From Capronia americana (taxonomy: Eukaryota; Ascomycota; Eurotiomycetes; Chaetothyriales; Herpotrichiellaceae), in contig JADWQD010000009.1 of the NCBI GenBank assembly GCA_016110215.1, positions 808,093 through 872,092 on the forward strand: a DNA stretch of 64,000 nt, read 5' to 3'. The translations under genes were made by a program, and so were the position numbers. Below are positions 45,847-56,221 of this stretch, in pieces (within the stretch, counting starts at the first letter, position 1; the number at the start of each line of letters is the position of its first letter). Under the pieces are notes generated by a model. It was given only the letters and a program-made list of their open reading frames with translations. It was not told where the DNA came from and searched no databases.

Positions 45847-46926
45847 ATGTCTTCCTCTCGCCTTGATCTCCTCTCGTCCGACTATGTCGACGAGCTGGAC
45901 GTGCAGGTGGCGGCGCTGGAAATCCGTGCCCAGCGCCGCTTCCAGCAGGAACGCGACCTGTACCGACACTCGGTGGGGATCGCGACAGCCAAACTGCAGC
46001 AATACTGCCTAGGGCTCGTTCTCGCCCACCGCGGTCCCAACGACGCCATCAACTCCGTGGTTGAAGAGGCGGCCGCGAAGTTCGGTCTCCCCGTTAACCT
46101 GTGGACAACGCGCGAGGTCAAACAAGTGTGGGACGAGATCATTATGATGCTACGCGTACGCCCGATGGCGGGCCCGGCGTCTGGGAAGTTCGTCGACCTT
46201 CAGGATCTCGCTGAAGACGCCAGTCCGGCCGGCACCGAGCATCCAAAGCCACGTCAGAGCAGTGCGAAGCAAGAACACGGCGAGATAAGCGCTCCAAGGA
46301 AGCGCGGCGGAGCGAGGTCGTCATGGACGAGTCGCGCCGGAATGGACGAAGACGAAGCCAGCCCTCCACCTGTTGTACACACCAACGGGATTGATATGCC
46401 TATCAGAGGCGGCGGGAAGACAGGGTACGACATTGACGGAGCGTTGGCGCGGGCTGGGCAGGACGTGGAAGACCCGCCGGTGTCCCCAGGGAACAATCGG
46501 TTCAAATATCAGTCTCAAGAGGAGATCCATGATGAGATGCAGCGGGTGGCAAAGATGGCCGAAGAGGCAGCGGCTGCTCGAGCTGCGGCGGACAGGGAAG
46601 AAGATGCCCGTCTCGAGATCGAGATCGAGAAGCAGAGGAGGGAGGACGCGGAGATCGCAGAGAGGGAGAGAGCAGCTAGGGCGAAAGAAGATGAGGACAA
46701 GGCCTCGGGCACTCTCAATCCCATACAACAGATGGAGTTGGACGAAGCAAGAGAGATGTTCCGGGGAAATTTGAGTGACGAAGACCAAAAGATCCTCGCG
46801 GAAGCCAAGAAGGAGCTCGGCGAGGACATTATGCAGTGGGGCTTTGCGGAGACGAAGAAAGTCCTCAAATGGCTACTCACAGGGGTTCGGGAGCAAGAGG
46901 CGAGCGTGCCCGAGGCCCAAGGTTGA
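45847..46926 (+). CDS. Hypothetical conserved-looking fungal protein, 359 aa
   Basis: Single-exon gene, not recognised. Residues 1-110 look folded and helical (YVDELDVQVAALEIRAQRRF, LVLAHRGPNDAINSVVEEAA, LWTTREVKQVWDEIIMMLRV). The middle 110-220 is disordered and basic or acidic in patches. Residues 225-290 form a highly charged single helix or coiled coil (EEIHDEMQRVAKMAEEAAAA, IEIEKQRREDAEIAERERAA). The C-terminus again looks folded (NPIQQMELDEAREMFRGNLS, MQWGFAETKKVLKWLLTGV). No signal or membrane span. The start MSSSRLDLLSSDY follows a purine-rich leader. Composition and codon pattern support a real gene. Confidence 0.8.
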   Translation: MSSSRLDLLSSDYVDELDVQVAALEIRAQRRFQQERDLYRHSVGIATAKLQQYCLGLVLAHRGPNDAINSVVEEAAAKFGLPVNLWTTREVKQVWDEIIMMLRVRPMAGPASGKFVDLQDLAEDASPAGTEHPKPRQSSAKQEHGEISAPRKRGGARSSWTSRAGMDEDEASPPPVVHTNGIDMPIRGGGKTGYDIDGALARAGQDVEDPPVSPGNNRFKYQSQEEIHDEMQRVAKMAEEAAAARAAADREEDARLEIEIEKQRREDAEIAERERAARAKEDEDKASGTLNPIQQMELDEAREMFRGNLSDEDQKILAEAKKELGEDIMQWGFAETKKVLKWLLTGVREQEASVPEAQG

Positions 46927-47389
46927 CAGGGAGGACTCGAAAGAGCCTCTTTGATCTCCATCGATGGTTTGAGAGCATTCACTTGTCAGAGAACTGATCC
47001 GGAGGCTTCAACTCTGCGACCAACCTGACGGTCGTCCCTTGGTCTTGGTCGACGTATCTGCCCGGTGGTTGGACTGGAGATGCTCCGTCGAGCCTGAGTG
47101 ACTTTGGCCGGTCTGTAGGCTCGATAGTTGAGACGACGGGCTGGAAGTCTACCTTTCACTCATTCGCTCATGAGATGCACAAAGTTCAACTCACAATGTA
47201 CAAAGTTCAGTGTGCTGTGTCCATACACGGCCTTATTGTAAGGGTATATCCGGGGAACCAAGATGTTTCTTTCTGTCCCATTCATTTCACCGGCGTCAAT
47301 TCTCGTCCACCATCATCCACATAATCGTACAGGCGGCGGCCAAATCCTGTCAACCAACCTCCCTGGCGAGGCTTCACCGGTGTCGAAAC
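46927..47389. other. Convergent spacer
   Basis: A 460-bp spacer between two 3' ends. Nothing specific is seen; it presumably holds both polyadenylation regions. Confidence 0.5.
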
Positions 47390-48173
47390 CTACCGCCCAA
47401 ACACCTTCTTCCACATGGGTGTCTTCGGACTGTCCATCTCAAAAGCGCTCGACGGGATGCTCACGCTGGGTGGTCTCGGCCTCTTCTTGTCCTTCTTCGT
47501 GGTCATTTCCCCACCAGCCTCATCTTTCGACTCAACCTTCACAGCCGACTCGGGCAGCCCCTTCTCCACATCTCTATCACTGCTTGAAGAAGGCGAGTCG
47601 CTCCGCCCGGCACGCTCCTTCTGTTTCTCCTTCACCCCGGCGGTGGATTTCGTCCACGACAGTTCGTCGTTGGCTTTCTTCAACGCCACCTCGTTCCGCT
47701 GTCTTCTCTCGACGGGTGAGAAAGTCATTCTCTTGGGTGTGATTGGCGTCGTGACAGCTTTGACGGCGCTGCTGACTTTCCGTGCAGAGCGTCGAATGGT
47801 CTCTTTCATCGTCCATTGCCGCTTCTTAGCCAGGAAGAAGAGAGTGGTCATGGTCACTACAATGTAATTAGTCTCGTCGCATGATTATAGGAAGAGAGGT
47901 AGGGGACCTACCACCCAGGACCACCACAACGCTAACCACCACGGCAATAGCAATCGTGGCCCCGCGGCTCAGATTGACCGAGCCGGTATCAGGACCCGCA
48001 GCCCCCGCATTCTCAGCAGAGGTTCCTGGACCGGAGCCAATATCACCTGGTTCAACGCCTTGCGCACCCCCACCATCGCCGGACTGGGCGAGAACTTGTG
48101 AATATCCCAACAAGTCAAGACATAGAAGAAGCGCAAGGTATTGTACTAAGGGTTGAGAATGCCGTGACCGCAT
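47390..48173 (-). CDS. Single-pass membrane protein of unknown function, 242 aa
   Basis: Exons are 48173-47912 and 47856-47390, with a 55-nt intron (GTAGGT/TAG) that falls inside the membrane span and restores VVVVLG-VTMTTLFFLAKKR. An N-terminal signal peptide (about 1-29, LLLCLDLLGYSQVLAQ) is followed by a short Gly/Ser-rich outside segment of about 40 residues, one span (about 72-96), and a basic Ser/Lys/Arg-rich cytosolic tail with many possible phosphorylation sites. The tail ends PKTPMWKKVFGR. The topology resembles small fungal Wsc/Mid2-like or axial-budding type proteins, but the ectodomain is too short and lacks WSC cysteines. Not assigned to a family. Confidence 0.75.
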
Positions 48174-48970
48174 GTTGTGGAGGCTGGGTCGACCAGAACA
48201 CCAATCTGGACGTTGTTTGGAGGCTCGTTCGACGGGAATATCCGTCTCGACGTTATTAAGAAGCTCGCTCGGCGCCAGACCACCCGTCTCGACTCGACCG
48301 TATTCAGATGCTCACGCTTGGGTGGGAGAAAATACAGAGTAGTGGATTACGGGATGGCGGTGGTCAATGAACAGAAAGAGAGAGAAAATGCAGAAGGGGA
48401 GACCCGTTCTCACAGCGTTCGATTCACTCACCTTATGTTCGAGCCGAGACGCGCCCGCATGGCCTGCGTTTGATTTTCACGGCGCTACCTCACATGCATC
48501 TGGGCAGCTGCACAGGGCTCGAGCAACTGCACTGCCTTTGTGACCAGCGGCCACGGCGAGCGGCATAGAAAGGTGACGACTGCCATTGGAGGCGTGCTGT
48601 CGGTGTGAAACAGGTGAAGAGAACGTGAAACACGAGCCAATTCTTCGCATTAAGCGCCGAGGAGCCCTGCCAAGGACGCGCCCTAGCCAATCAGCTTGCT
48701 GCTGCAGTCTTAGTGGAAGCTTGGCTCCTGCGGGAAATTGAGGCACAGCACGCAGTCACGTGGGAGCATCCTGTCAACAAGGCTGAGTCGGGTGCAGCAG
48801 GTCTGGATCCCCTACAGGATGTGGATTGCGTTTCTCATTATGTCGTAGCTCTATCACATTAACGCTGCCTAACCCATATGTGTACATTCATAGACACTAT
48901 CCTACACCAATCTCATCTTTCCGAACCTCTTGCCCACCCACGAGCGCTCTCATGCTCTGTCCTGCCCTCT
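48174..48970. promoter_or_regulatory. Promoter of the membrane-protein gene; 3' flank of UBR1
   Basis: Both neighbours are on minus. Only short frames occur. No specific element is recognised. Confidence 0.4.
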
Positions 48971-51900
48971 TCACAAGGTCTCCCATCCACCCGCGTTGAC
49001 CTCGCTTTCCAGCTTCCGAGCTATCGTACTCCACACGCTGCCGTTGGTCATCAGCCAAGTGTCTCTCAGAAGTTTGTCGTATCTCTTCTGGTTCAAGATC
49101 AGCTGATGCTTTGACCTCAGCCCCGAATCTGTCTCTCCATGCTTTGTCAAATATGGCGCTGAAAAGAAAGATCCATGACTCAGAGTGGAAGAACTTGGGG
49201 CCAATTGAAGCCGTCGAAGTTCTTCGCGATCATTGCTACCGGTCTTGGGGTCTTTCGCGACATGCAGCAGTGCCACGTGACATTTCCGAATAAACAGGAA
49301 CATGCCAATCGGGCTCGAACACTTCTCCACGTGAGCATTGCACCCTCCTCGCATGTCTTCCGTCAGGCAGCAGACCGTCTGAGAGCAGAATATTTCGCCG
49401 CAGAACAGACAAAGAGCAGGGTCGGATACTTCTTTCCCTGTGGTCGGACATTTTCGCCGCTGGGATTCTTCCATCAAGACATCAAAGTATCGGGGCAGCC
49501 CAATCAACTCAAAGGGTGCGGGGTGCAGAAGCTTGATCCCTAGGGGCCGCAGAGAGAAATCGAATTGTGTCTGCGCCGACGCGTTCCTGATCTCGAATCG
49601 GATGCAGTCCAGGAGCCAGATTGTTGCCCGGTCTTTCAGCGTGCTAGATGTCGAGTATTCGCCAAAGCCGTTGAGGATGTCGCTGATACTGGGGAGCTGT
49701 AACAGGTGACAAAGCCGCTCGAGCTCAGACAAGCCAGCTTCTGTCCCCGCAGTAGTGGGAAAGTCGACACCGTGCGCAACATGAAAGTAGATGGCGGCCT
49801 TTCGCAGGAAGGCTAGACTGTACACCTTGCATAGCTTGAACAATGTACCCGCTGTGGTTGGGGACATAGCTTGAAGGAACTTCCGAACCCGCTCGTTTTC
49901 GTCAATCTCCTGCACTTGATCATTAATCCAAGAGACGATGCTTTCAACACCGCGAAGCTGCTCTGGGTCTGGGTTCGGGAGAGTGGCATGCCGGATATGC
50001 CCTTCCACCAACTTTTCGCTAGCCTTGATAAAAGCTTCCGAATCGAACAAGAAGGCCAGGCTGACTCGCAGTAGTTCTATGGTCAGGGCTAATTGTAAGA
50101 CGTGGCGGGGCTCCAGATGTCGGATTGGGCCCAACACCATTGTGGCCTGAACCAGAAACTGGAAAGGGTCCAGGGACAGCAGAGGCGGTACTGGTGTGGA
50201 ACTCGCCGGCGCCGCGATGTTTCCTATCTTTCCGGCCAATTGACGCTCAATCTGGTCACAAAGCTCTCTGTACTGACCCTCGACCGAGCCACGGATGGTG
50301 AAGGCACCTGTAGCTGCATACGCTCTCAAAGTCGACGACGTTATCTGCAGATGGCTGAGAGTTTGCTGAGGAATACTTGTCAGCAATGAAGTGCCGTATT
50401 CTGCCTCACGGCCTCTATGCCCGATCTCGACGGCGGCTATTGTGTTTGCCAAGGTGTTGACAAGCAGCTGAAAGTGATTGACGTTCCAGTCTTCTTGTTG
50501 AATCGCGCTCTGGCTGGTCCTTGAAACAATCGTCAGAGTTTCTCGAAGACGCCCATAGATGCTTGCTAGTTCGGCAAAAGAGGCCAGCTCCGGTCGTTCC
50601 GCCCACGCTTGACTTGTTGGGCTGATCGTGAGATCACCTGCTTGCCACCTGGCTATTGCAGGGGTCAAAGAACTATTGGAGAATGTGGCCAGGGTCTGCG
50701 AGTGCATCTGCGACGCCTGGCTATCGAAGGAGATGTCTTGGCTTGCAGTTGGCGCCTGGACCGAAGGCAGGTCGTTGTCTAGGAAAAAATCAAACTCCTG
50801 CGAGACGTTAAGCGCACCCGGGTAGGACTGCTCCGAGTGCTTCCAGATGATGGGCAGAAAGCTGTTCGCAAGGGCTTTGCACAGCGGGCAAACGAATTCC
50901 TTCAGCGGAATTCTTTCTGGGTGGTTTCTCGCGACCTGCTGCAAGTGTCTCCGGGTAATGGACTGATAGTAGTTTTCGAAACAGCTGAAATGCATTATAT
51001 GTCCACAGCTGGTAGACACCGGGCCTTTCATGGTGTGGCCCTTCGGCCAGCCTTTACCCAAGCCTTGAAAATCGACATTCACCTCTTTGCCGTCAGATGT
51101 CATCCGCTTCACTTGTTCGTGGTTGGACCCCGACACTCCAAACGGACGGACATTCTCGATAGAGCGATCGAGACTATCCGGAACCGCAAAGAGCTCCCCG
51201 ACAAAATCGTCATCATCCGTCGGCGTTTCTCGGAGGATATGGGCATCGCTAACCATAGCGAATGTGCCATACAGCCTGGAGTCCGATGTGTCCTCACGGC
51301 ATTGTATGCAGAGCCCAGAAGGATATTTCCAATGGCGGGTCTCGGTCGATCTCGGTAGTTCGTCCTCTGGCGAATCGAGATCGTCATCCCCCCAGTCAAT
51401 TACGCCCTGTTTGTCCATGAAGCTCTGTTGTTGCTGTTGGAACTGAGCCATGACTTTTGCTTTTCGCTCCATTGCCTGTTTCTTCTTGGCTTCCAACTCA
51501 TTCTCAAAATTAGCTGGAGACGCCGTGTCGAACCTGCCCGACGGGAAATCAAGATGCTGAGTAGCAGCAGTGAATTGATGCGGCAGCTTCTGGTTGAAGA
51601 GCCGTAGCATGTGTCTGATTTTGCTGCGGCACGAACTGAATTCGTCCATCAGCCAAATCTTGGATAGCAGTGCAATAATGGTCGAGGGCGGGCCATCGTG
51701 CGACTCTAGCTGAAGGTTGATGGCGTGGCGAATGAAGGATGGACTATCAACGCTGGTTGCTGCGTGGTCCTCGAATGTAGCTATGAGCGCCAGCTGGAGA
51801 AGAATCTGGAGGAATGCCTCCACTCTCGTTGCTGAAACTGCTGGTTTGTGCTTATGGCCGGACGCCACGTAGAGCAAGGTCTTATGGATGACGTCGGCGA

Positions 51901-54900
51901 ACACAGTGGTGTTGACGACTGCACAAAGATTGGCGTAGGCCTCGCATGGGATGGGGTGCAGCTTGGGCTCCATTACAATGTCGTCGGGCGGTTTGTTCAA
52001 CTTCTTGCTCATCCAGTTCTTGTAGATATTCTCCGCCTCATCCCTCTGGTTCTTACTAAAGTGCGAATTGTACGGGTCCAACTCTTGCAGATACTCTTCC
52101 TTAAGCTCAAATAATCCGGAATCGTGAAGTCCTTCGGGTGGCCTATATTTAGTCATCTGCTCAAGCACATCTTGGAGGTGCTCATGGTCTTGCGCGCGTT
52201 CTGTCAAGCGAGAATACAGATCTGAATACGACAGTGGCTTGAAGCACAGAGTGTGAGCAATGTCCTTTCGAAGTGCCAGCAACTGCGACTCCGGGTTATC
52301 CTTGTCCGTGATAAGGGCATCTCGGTCGGAAAGCAGATTGATCAGGAGATACACAAAATCTTCAGCAAGATCCAGCATCTGATTGTCGTCGCAGATCTCA
52401 AGAGAGACAAAGCCGTTCTGCATCCAGGCTGAAAGGCCAAAACGATCGACCATAGACACCAGCACTCGGCTTGGATCGCAGGCCACAAGGGCCGTCTGGA
52501 GAAGGAACAGGTCGCGATGGTGCCCAACATCCCGATGCGCAACACTTTTGTATTGCACCATCTGATGGCGGAGACTCATCCCGTTCCGTACCCAAAGATT
52601 GGCTCTCATCTGCGCCAGCCAAGCGCAGACCCGGAGTGGAAAGTCAAACATTGCGAGGAGTGCATCGTCGACGGAGTTGAGCGCAGTTTTGATCGGGCCA
52701 TCACGGGTTGCCAGTGGTGTATCGTGTAGGTGGGACAAGAATGTCTGAGCTGCTTCCCGAAGCGCCGCTATGGACTGTTTGAAGTCCTTCCCGCCCTCTA
52801 ATAACCAGGACAGCGTGTAGTGAAGCGGGTGATGAAAACTCAGAGGGCCTTTCTGGACCACGAATTCAACAACACTGAAACCGAAGGGTGCCACGGTGTG
52901 AAAACGAACAGGCTCTTTGATCTCTGCTTGGTCGAACCGCCGTCTCTCAAGCCCGACGGAGTTGATGATGGCGATGGCTGCTGCGTGAGATATCGCATCC
53001 CATGTCGCACGTAGAGCCGAAGGGCTGCTGTGCTTGGACAGATGATACGCCTCAGCGAATTGTCGGCATAATTTGTTGATGTCGCGAGTCAATAACGAGG
53101 CACTAATCCATGCATCTGTTTCATACTCGACATGCTCCCCAACCGCTCTCACGTTCGGACAGATACCCTGCGACAGCTTCGCGAGATCAAGGAACTGGAA
53201 CAAATACTGCGGCTCATTGCGGGCTTTAGCCTGCACAAACGGGGATGCCAGAAAGTATCGGAGGTCGGAGAAGAAGTGATACAGCCGGCGATTGGCAACG
53301 GACCCTGCATCGAAGCCCAGAGTCGCTCCCGGATCGAGATCTTTTGGCAAGCCGACCTGCCTGGTAGTCAAAAATGTGTAGAGAATAGCCATCAGGTTCG
53401 TCAGGAAATTTCCCCGCTCTATCACCTCTTCAGTGATAGATGGCGTCGTCAGAAGCTGCAACGACAAGTTGATAATGGAATGATCTGGCTCTCGATCCGC
53501 TACCAGATAGAGCTGCGCAAGGGTCGTGTACAAGCCGGAAAATCTCAACCCAAGAATTCGCTTGAACTGGGGGATGTTGACCAGCGTACTGATGAACAAA
53601 TCTCGGATGCTCGTCCGTGCAAGCTTCCACAAGCGAAGGTCGAAGAGCACCATTGAGTCTACGCGGATATTCTTCGTGAGATCTTCGTAAATAGGAAGAG
53701 GTGTGTTCTGCACCGATTGTGGTGGAGACAGCCTCCAGTGGTTTGGCGGCGTCGACCCGCGGCGCGCTCTGCGAACAACGGCGGCGGGCGTCCTTGGGAT
53801 ATTGAGGTAGTTGATATTGCTGTCAGGACCAGTTGGAGAGGCGTCGGCACCGATAGCTACCGTGTTTCCAGGATCTCCAATGTCTTGAGGCACCGGCGGC
53901 GGTGGAGGCGACGGTCCGTCCATGTCCATCCGCTCTGCAACGTCCAAAAAGTCCGCGTCTCCGTCAGTGTCCATCTCTTCAGCATCATCTGTAACGTCTG
54001 GATCGGCCGTCTGTTCGGGAACTGCGATTTCAGGGTCGGCCTCTGCGAAAACTGTGGCTCTAAGGATGAAATCGTTCATTTCGCGATCAGCATCAGCATC
54101 GCCAATATCGTCATCGTCGTCGTCATCGTCATCGTCGTCTACCTCGCCGGGATCGATGTCATCGCTGGCTCCATCATCGTCTAGGATCTCCACCTGTAAT
54201 GCTCTTTGCATTGCAAACTGTATTGTATCAAAGTGCCTGAGCCTTGACCTTCTTCGGTACTCGCGGTCATCTTCATCGCCATGATCATCCAGATCTTCTC
54301 TTCCTACTTTGGCGTTCCAGGCTTCGCTCCCTACCCGCCAGATCTGGAGCATCTCCTCGCACACGATACGGCGCAGGATGTGGCTGTCGCCCGCAATACT
54401 GCAGCTGGCAATATCGGTCAGCCATTCGATGATGGTACCGCACATCTGTTCTCGAAACGTGTCCCGTGACGATCTTATTGTGACTGTGATCTTGATTTCT
54501 TCGATAATCTTGGCCATGCGAGTGAGCTCCTTGAGGTCGCGGGAATACCTGACGATACTTCTTCCGAGGTCGTTAGCCTCTTCAGCTTTCCGCAAACCAA
54601 ATGCTTCGCGCTCTCGACACGCTCTCGCCACTTGCGACTGCACCTCGCGAACTGTGTGCTTCTCGTCGTTCCAGATGATCAAGCAATATTCGGGATTCGT
54701 TTCCATCTCGTCTCCCGACACGTAGTGTTCTGCAGAGAGTCGACTTCTCAATTCATCTTGGGCCACCGACTCCACCGTCTTGGGCAATCGTAGGTTCTCG
54801 GGAGAGCATGAGATGACGTCGCAAAAGTAATCGAGAGCCTTGCTGATGGTGGTGCGGATGGACTCTTGTAAATCAACGGGCAAGGGGGAAACATGCTCAT

Positions 54901-55390
54901 CCGTAGTGGTCCAGTCATCACTGGCTGTATGAATGGCGCACTTGACAGGTCGCTTCCAGGCCTCGTCGTCTCCGCAGTCGCAACAGCCACTATTCCCTGC
55001 ACTGACATTGATGCTGTACTGATGGCCCTCGTGGTCACTAGCAACAAAGCACCGAGCGCAGAGCACGGCGGTGTTGTCATCGGTGCAGGTACTGCAGTGG
55101 TAGTTGGCCTCTCCCGGCTTGAAGATATGTCCACACGGATGACCCCGCGCGGCAGCAGTGTATTCGGCATTCTCTTGAACTCCCTGTGCGTCTTGTAACT
55201 TGTATGAGGCGGGAAACCCGTTCGGAAAGAGGTCAAGCAAGTAGTCTGGTTGGTCGTTGGTAAGGGATCGGAAGAGCGTCTCTAGGAGGCCCTGCTGCGC
55301 AGAGACACCGTACCGATGGCCGTGCCGCCACGGGTGCTCGCATAACGCCTGCGAGAGACGAAGGTCTAGGCCGGGGGTTGGTGCGCTCAT
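48971..55390 (-). CDS. UBR1: N-recognin E3 ubiquitin ligase UBR1, 2139 aa
   Basis: RING-type ligase of the Arg/N-degron pathway that recognises destabilising N-terminal residues in cytosol and nucleus. One uninterrupted exon. The UBR box spans about 86-155 (GHPCGHIFKPGEANYHCSTC, then CCDCGDDEAWKRPVKC) and binds basic N-terminal residues. A ClpS-like N-domain lies at about 232-310 (EYCLIIWNDEKHTVREVQ), for bulky hydrophobic residues. An Asp run (about 420) is encoded by GAC/GAT repeats. Long helical UBR1 scaffold follows. RING-H2 is at about 1450-1530 (STSCGHIMHFSCFENYY, FVCPLCKALANSFLP). The C-terminal autoinhibitory Cys-rich domain (LCLFCGEIFCSQTVCC) is near 1980. The protein ends VNAGGWETL. 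Length and order match fungal UBR1 (1950-2200). The start is MSAPTPGLDLRLSQALCEHP. Confidence 0.97.
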   Translation of the reverse strand: MSAPTPGLDLRLSQALCEHPWRHGHRYGVSAQQGLLETLFRSLTNDQPDYLLDLFPNGFPASYKLQDAQGVQENAEYTAAARGHPCGHIFKPGEANYHCSTCTDDNTAVLCARCFVASDHEGHQYSINVSAGNSGCCDCGDDEAWKRPVKCAIHTASDDWTTTDEHVSPLPVDLQESIRTTISKALDYFCDVISCSPENLRLPKTVESVAQDELRSRLSAEHYVSGDEMETNPEYCLIIWNDEKHTVREVQSQVARACREREAFGLRKAEEANDLGRSIVRYSRDLKELTRMAKIIEEIKITVTIRSSRDTFREQMCGTIIEWLTDIASCSIAGDSHILRRIVCEEMLQIWRVGSEAWNAKVGREDLDDHGDEDDREYRRRSRLRHFDTIQFAMQRALQVEILDDDGASDDIDPGEVDDDDDDDDDDDIGDADADREMNDFILRATVFAEADPEIAVPEQTADPDVTDDAEEMDTDGDADFLDVAERMDMDGPSPPPPPVPQDIGDPGNTVAIGADASPTGPDSNINYLNIPRTPAAVVRRARRGSTPPNHWRLSPPQSVQNTPLPIYEDLTKNIRVDSMVLFDLRLWKLARTSIRDLFISTLVNIPQFKRILGLRFSGLYTTLAQLYLVADREPDHSIINLSLQLLTTPSITEEVIERGNFLTNLMAILYTFLTTRQVGLPKDLDPGATLGFDAGSVANRRLYHFFSDLRYFLASPFVQAKARNEPQYLFQFLDLAKLSQGICPNVRAVGEHVEYETDAWISASLLTRDINKLCRQFAEAYHLSKHSSPSALRATWDAISHAAAIAIINSVGLERRRFDQAEIKEPVRFHTVAPFGFSVVEFVVQKGPLSFHHPLHYTLSWLLEGGKDFKQSIAALREAAQTFLSHLHDTPLATRDGPIKTALNSVDDALLAMFDFPLRVCAWLAQMRANLWVRNGMSLRHQMVQYKSVAHRDVGHHRDLFLLQTALVACDPSRVLVSMVDRFGLSAWMQNGFVSLEICDDNQMLDLAEDFVYLLINLLSDRDALITDKDNPESQLLALRKDIAHTLCFKPLSYSDLYSRLTERAQDHEHLQDVLEQMTKYRPPEGLHDSGLFELKEEYLQELDPYNSHFSKNQRDEAENIYKNWMSKKLNKPPDDIVMEPKLHPIPCEAYANLCAVVNTTVFADVIHKTLLYVASGHKHKPAVSATRVEAFLQILLQLALIATFEDHAATSVDSPSFIRHAINLQLESHDGPPSTIIALLSKIWLMDEFSSCRSKIRHMLRLFNQKLPHQFTAATQHLDFPSGRFDTASPANFENELEAKKKQAMERKAKVMAQFQQQQQSFMDKQGVIDWGDDDLDSPEDELPRSTETRHWKYPSGLCIQCREDTSDSRLYGTFAMVSDAHILRETPTDDDDFVGELFAVPDSLDRSIENVRPFGVSGSNHEQVKRMTSDGKEVNVDFQGLGKGWPKGHTMKGPVSTSCGHIMHFSCFENYYQSITRRHLQQVARNHPERIPLKEFVCPLCKALANSFLPIIWKHSEQSYPGALNVSQEFDFFLDNDLPSVQAPTASQDISFDSQASQMHSQTLATFSNSSLTPAIARWQAGDLTISPTSQAWAERPELASFAELASIYGRLRETLTIVSRTSQSAIQQEDWNVNHFQLLVNTLANTIAAVEIGHRGREAEYGTSLLTSIPQQTLSHLQITSSTLRAYAATGAFTIRGSVEGQYRELCDQIERQLAGKIGNIAAPASSTPVPPLLSLDPFQFLVQATMVLGPIRHLEPRHVLQLALTIELLRVSLAFLFDSEAFIKASEKLVEGHIRHATLPNPDPEQLRGVESIVSWINDQVQEIDENERVRKFLQAMSPTTAGTLFKLCKVYSLAFLRKAAIYFHVAHGVDFPTTAGTEAGLSELERLCHLLQLPSISDILNGFGEYSTSSTLKDRATIWLLDCIRFEIRNASAQTQFDFSLRPLGIKLLHPAPFELIGLPRYFDVLMEESQRRKCPTTGKEVSDPALCLFCGEIFCSQTVCCLTEDMRGGCNAHVEKCSSPIGMFLFIRKCHVALLHVAKDPKTGSNDREELRRLQLAPSSSTLSHGSFFSAPYLTKHGETDSGLRSKHQLILNQKRYDKLLRDTWLMTNGSVWSTIARKLESEVNAGGWETL
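54108..54140. repeat. (GAC/GAT)n codon repeat inside UBR1
   Basis: Plus strand reads TCGTCATCGTCG units, encoding an aspartate run in an acidic disordered linker of UBR1. Confidence 0.85.
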
Positions 55391-56221
55391 GGTCAGAGTA
55401 TCCTATTGCCTGCAGCCCGCATTTGGACTTTGGATAGCGGTAATCGGTCTTTCTTTTCGTGATGGGCAACAGTGCGATGGAGCGGAGTTGGGCAATGGTC
55501 GAAATGTCTCCTTCCTGCAATAGTTTGTCCGTAGTCGTCCTCTGCTTGCTTTTCCTGCAAGATTATTGACACTCAAAATCATATGTTCCCAGGGTTGGGG
55601 AAACCATCAGAGAGGATCGAAGTTATACCCTCCACTAAGATTCAGCCTGGAAAGTGACATGTGCCTGAGGCGAAATCCACGACGGCGTGATGCAGCCTGA
55701 TGCCGCTTTGACGCCAGCCGTTTCTCAAGATGATCAGCCACCCACTGATTATCACGAACTCTTCGTCACGGTTATTTTCTATCCAGTACGGAGTATATCC
55801 AAAGGTTCCTAGCTGAGTGCTCCTCTCCTTTGCGCTCCCTTTGCTCTGTTGTCATGCTCAGACCGTGCGTGATCCCTCCTATTCGTCAATGAAGAAATCC
55901 GAACTGAGGTTTCCGGCAAGCTGCCCTGGCGCAAAGAGCCTACTAGTCTATCGTAGCTCAAGTGCTTCGCCAGGTCATTTTCTGCAGTTACAAGAATCTT
56001 CAAGCACATGTAGGACACGGACTCTGTTTGTAGCCACATCACCTGCCAATCAACACCGTTGGTCTGAACGTCGGGTCACCTTTCATCTTGAACTGGATTT
56101 ATTGTCGTCCCCCATGGTTATGTACAGAGGTAGAGTCGATTTTGCACCTTCCTTTCCGCTTTCATCCATCGTCTTGGACTGAGTGAGGGAACTCCATACT
56201 CCAGAAGCGATGGCCGAGCCG
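55391..56221. promoter_or_regulatory. UBR1 promoter and QCR9 3' flank
   Basis: Gene-free on both strands. The 121-codon plus frame (55817-56182) has no supporting features. A CAGTACGGAGTATATCC word lies near 55787. Confidence 0.45.
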
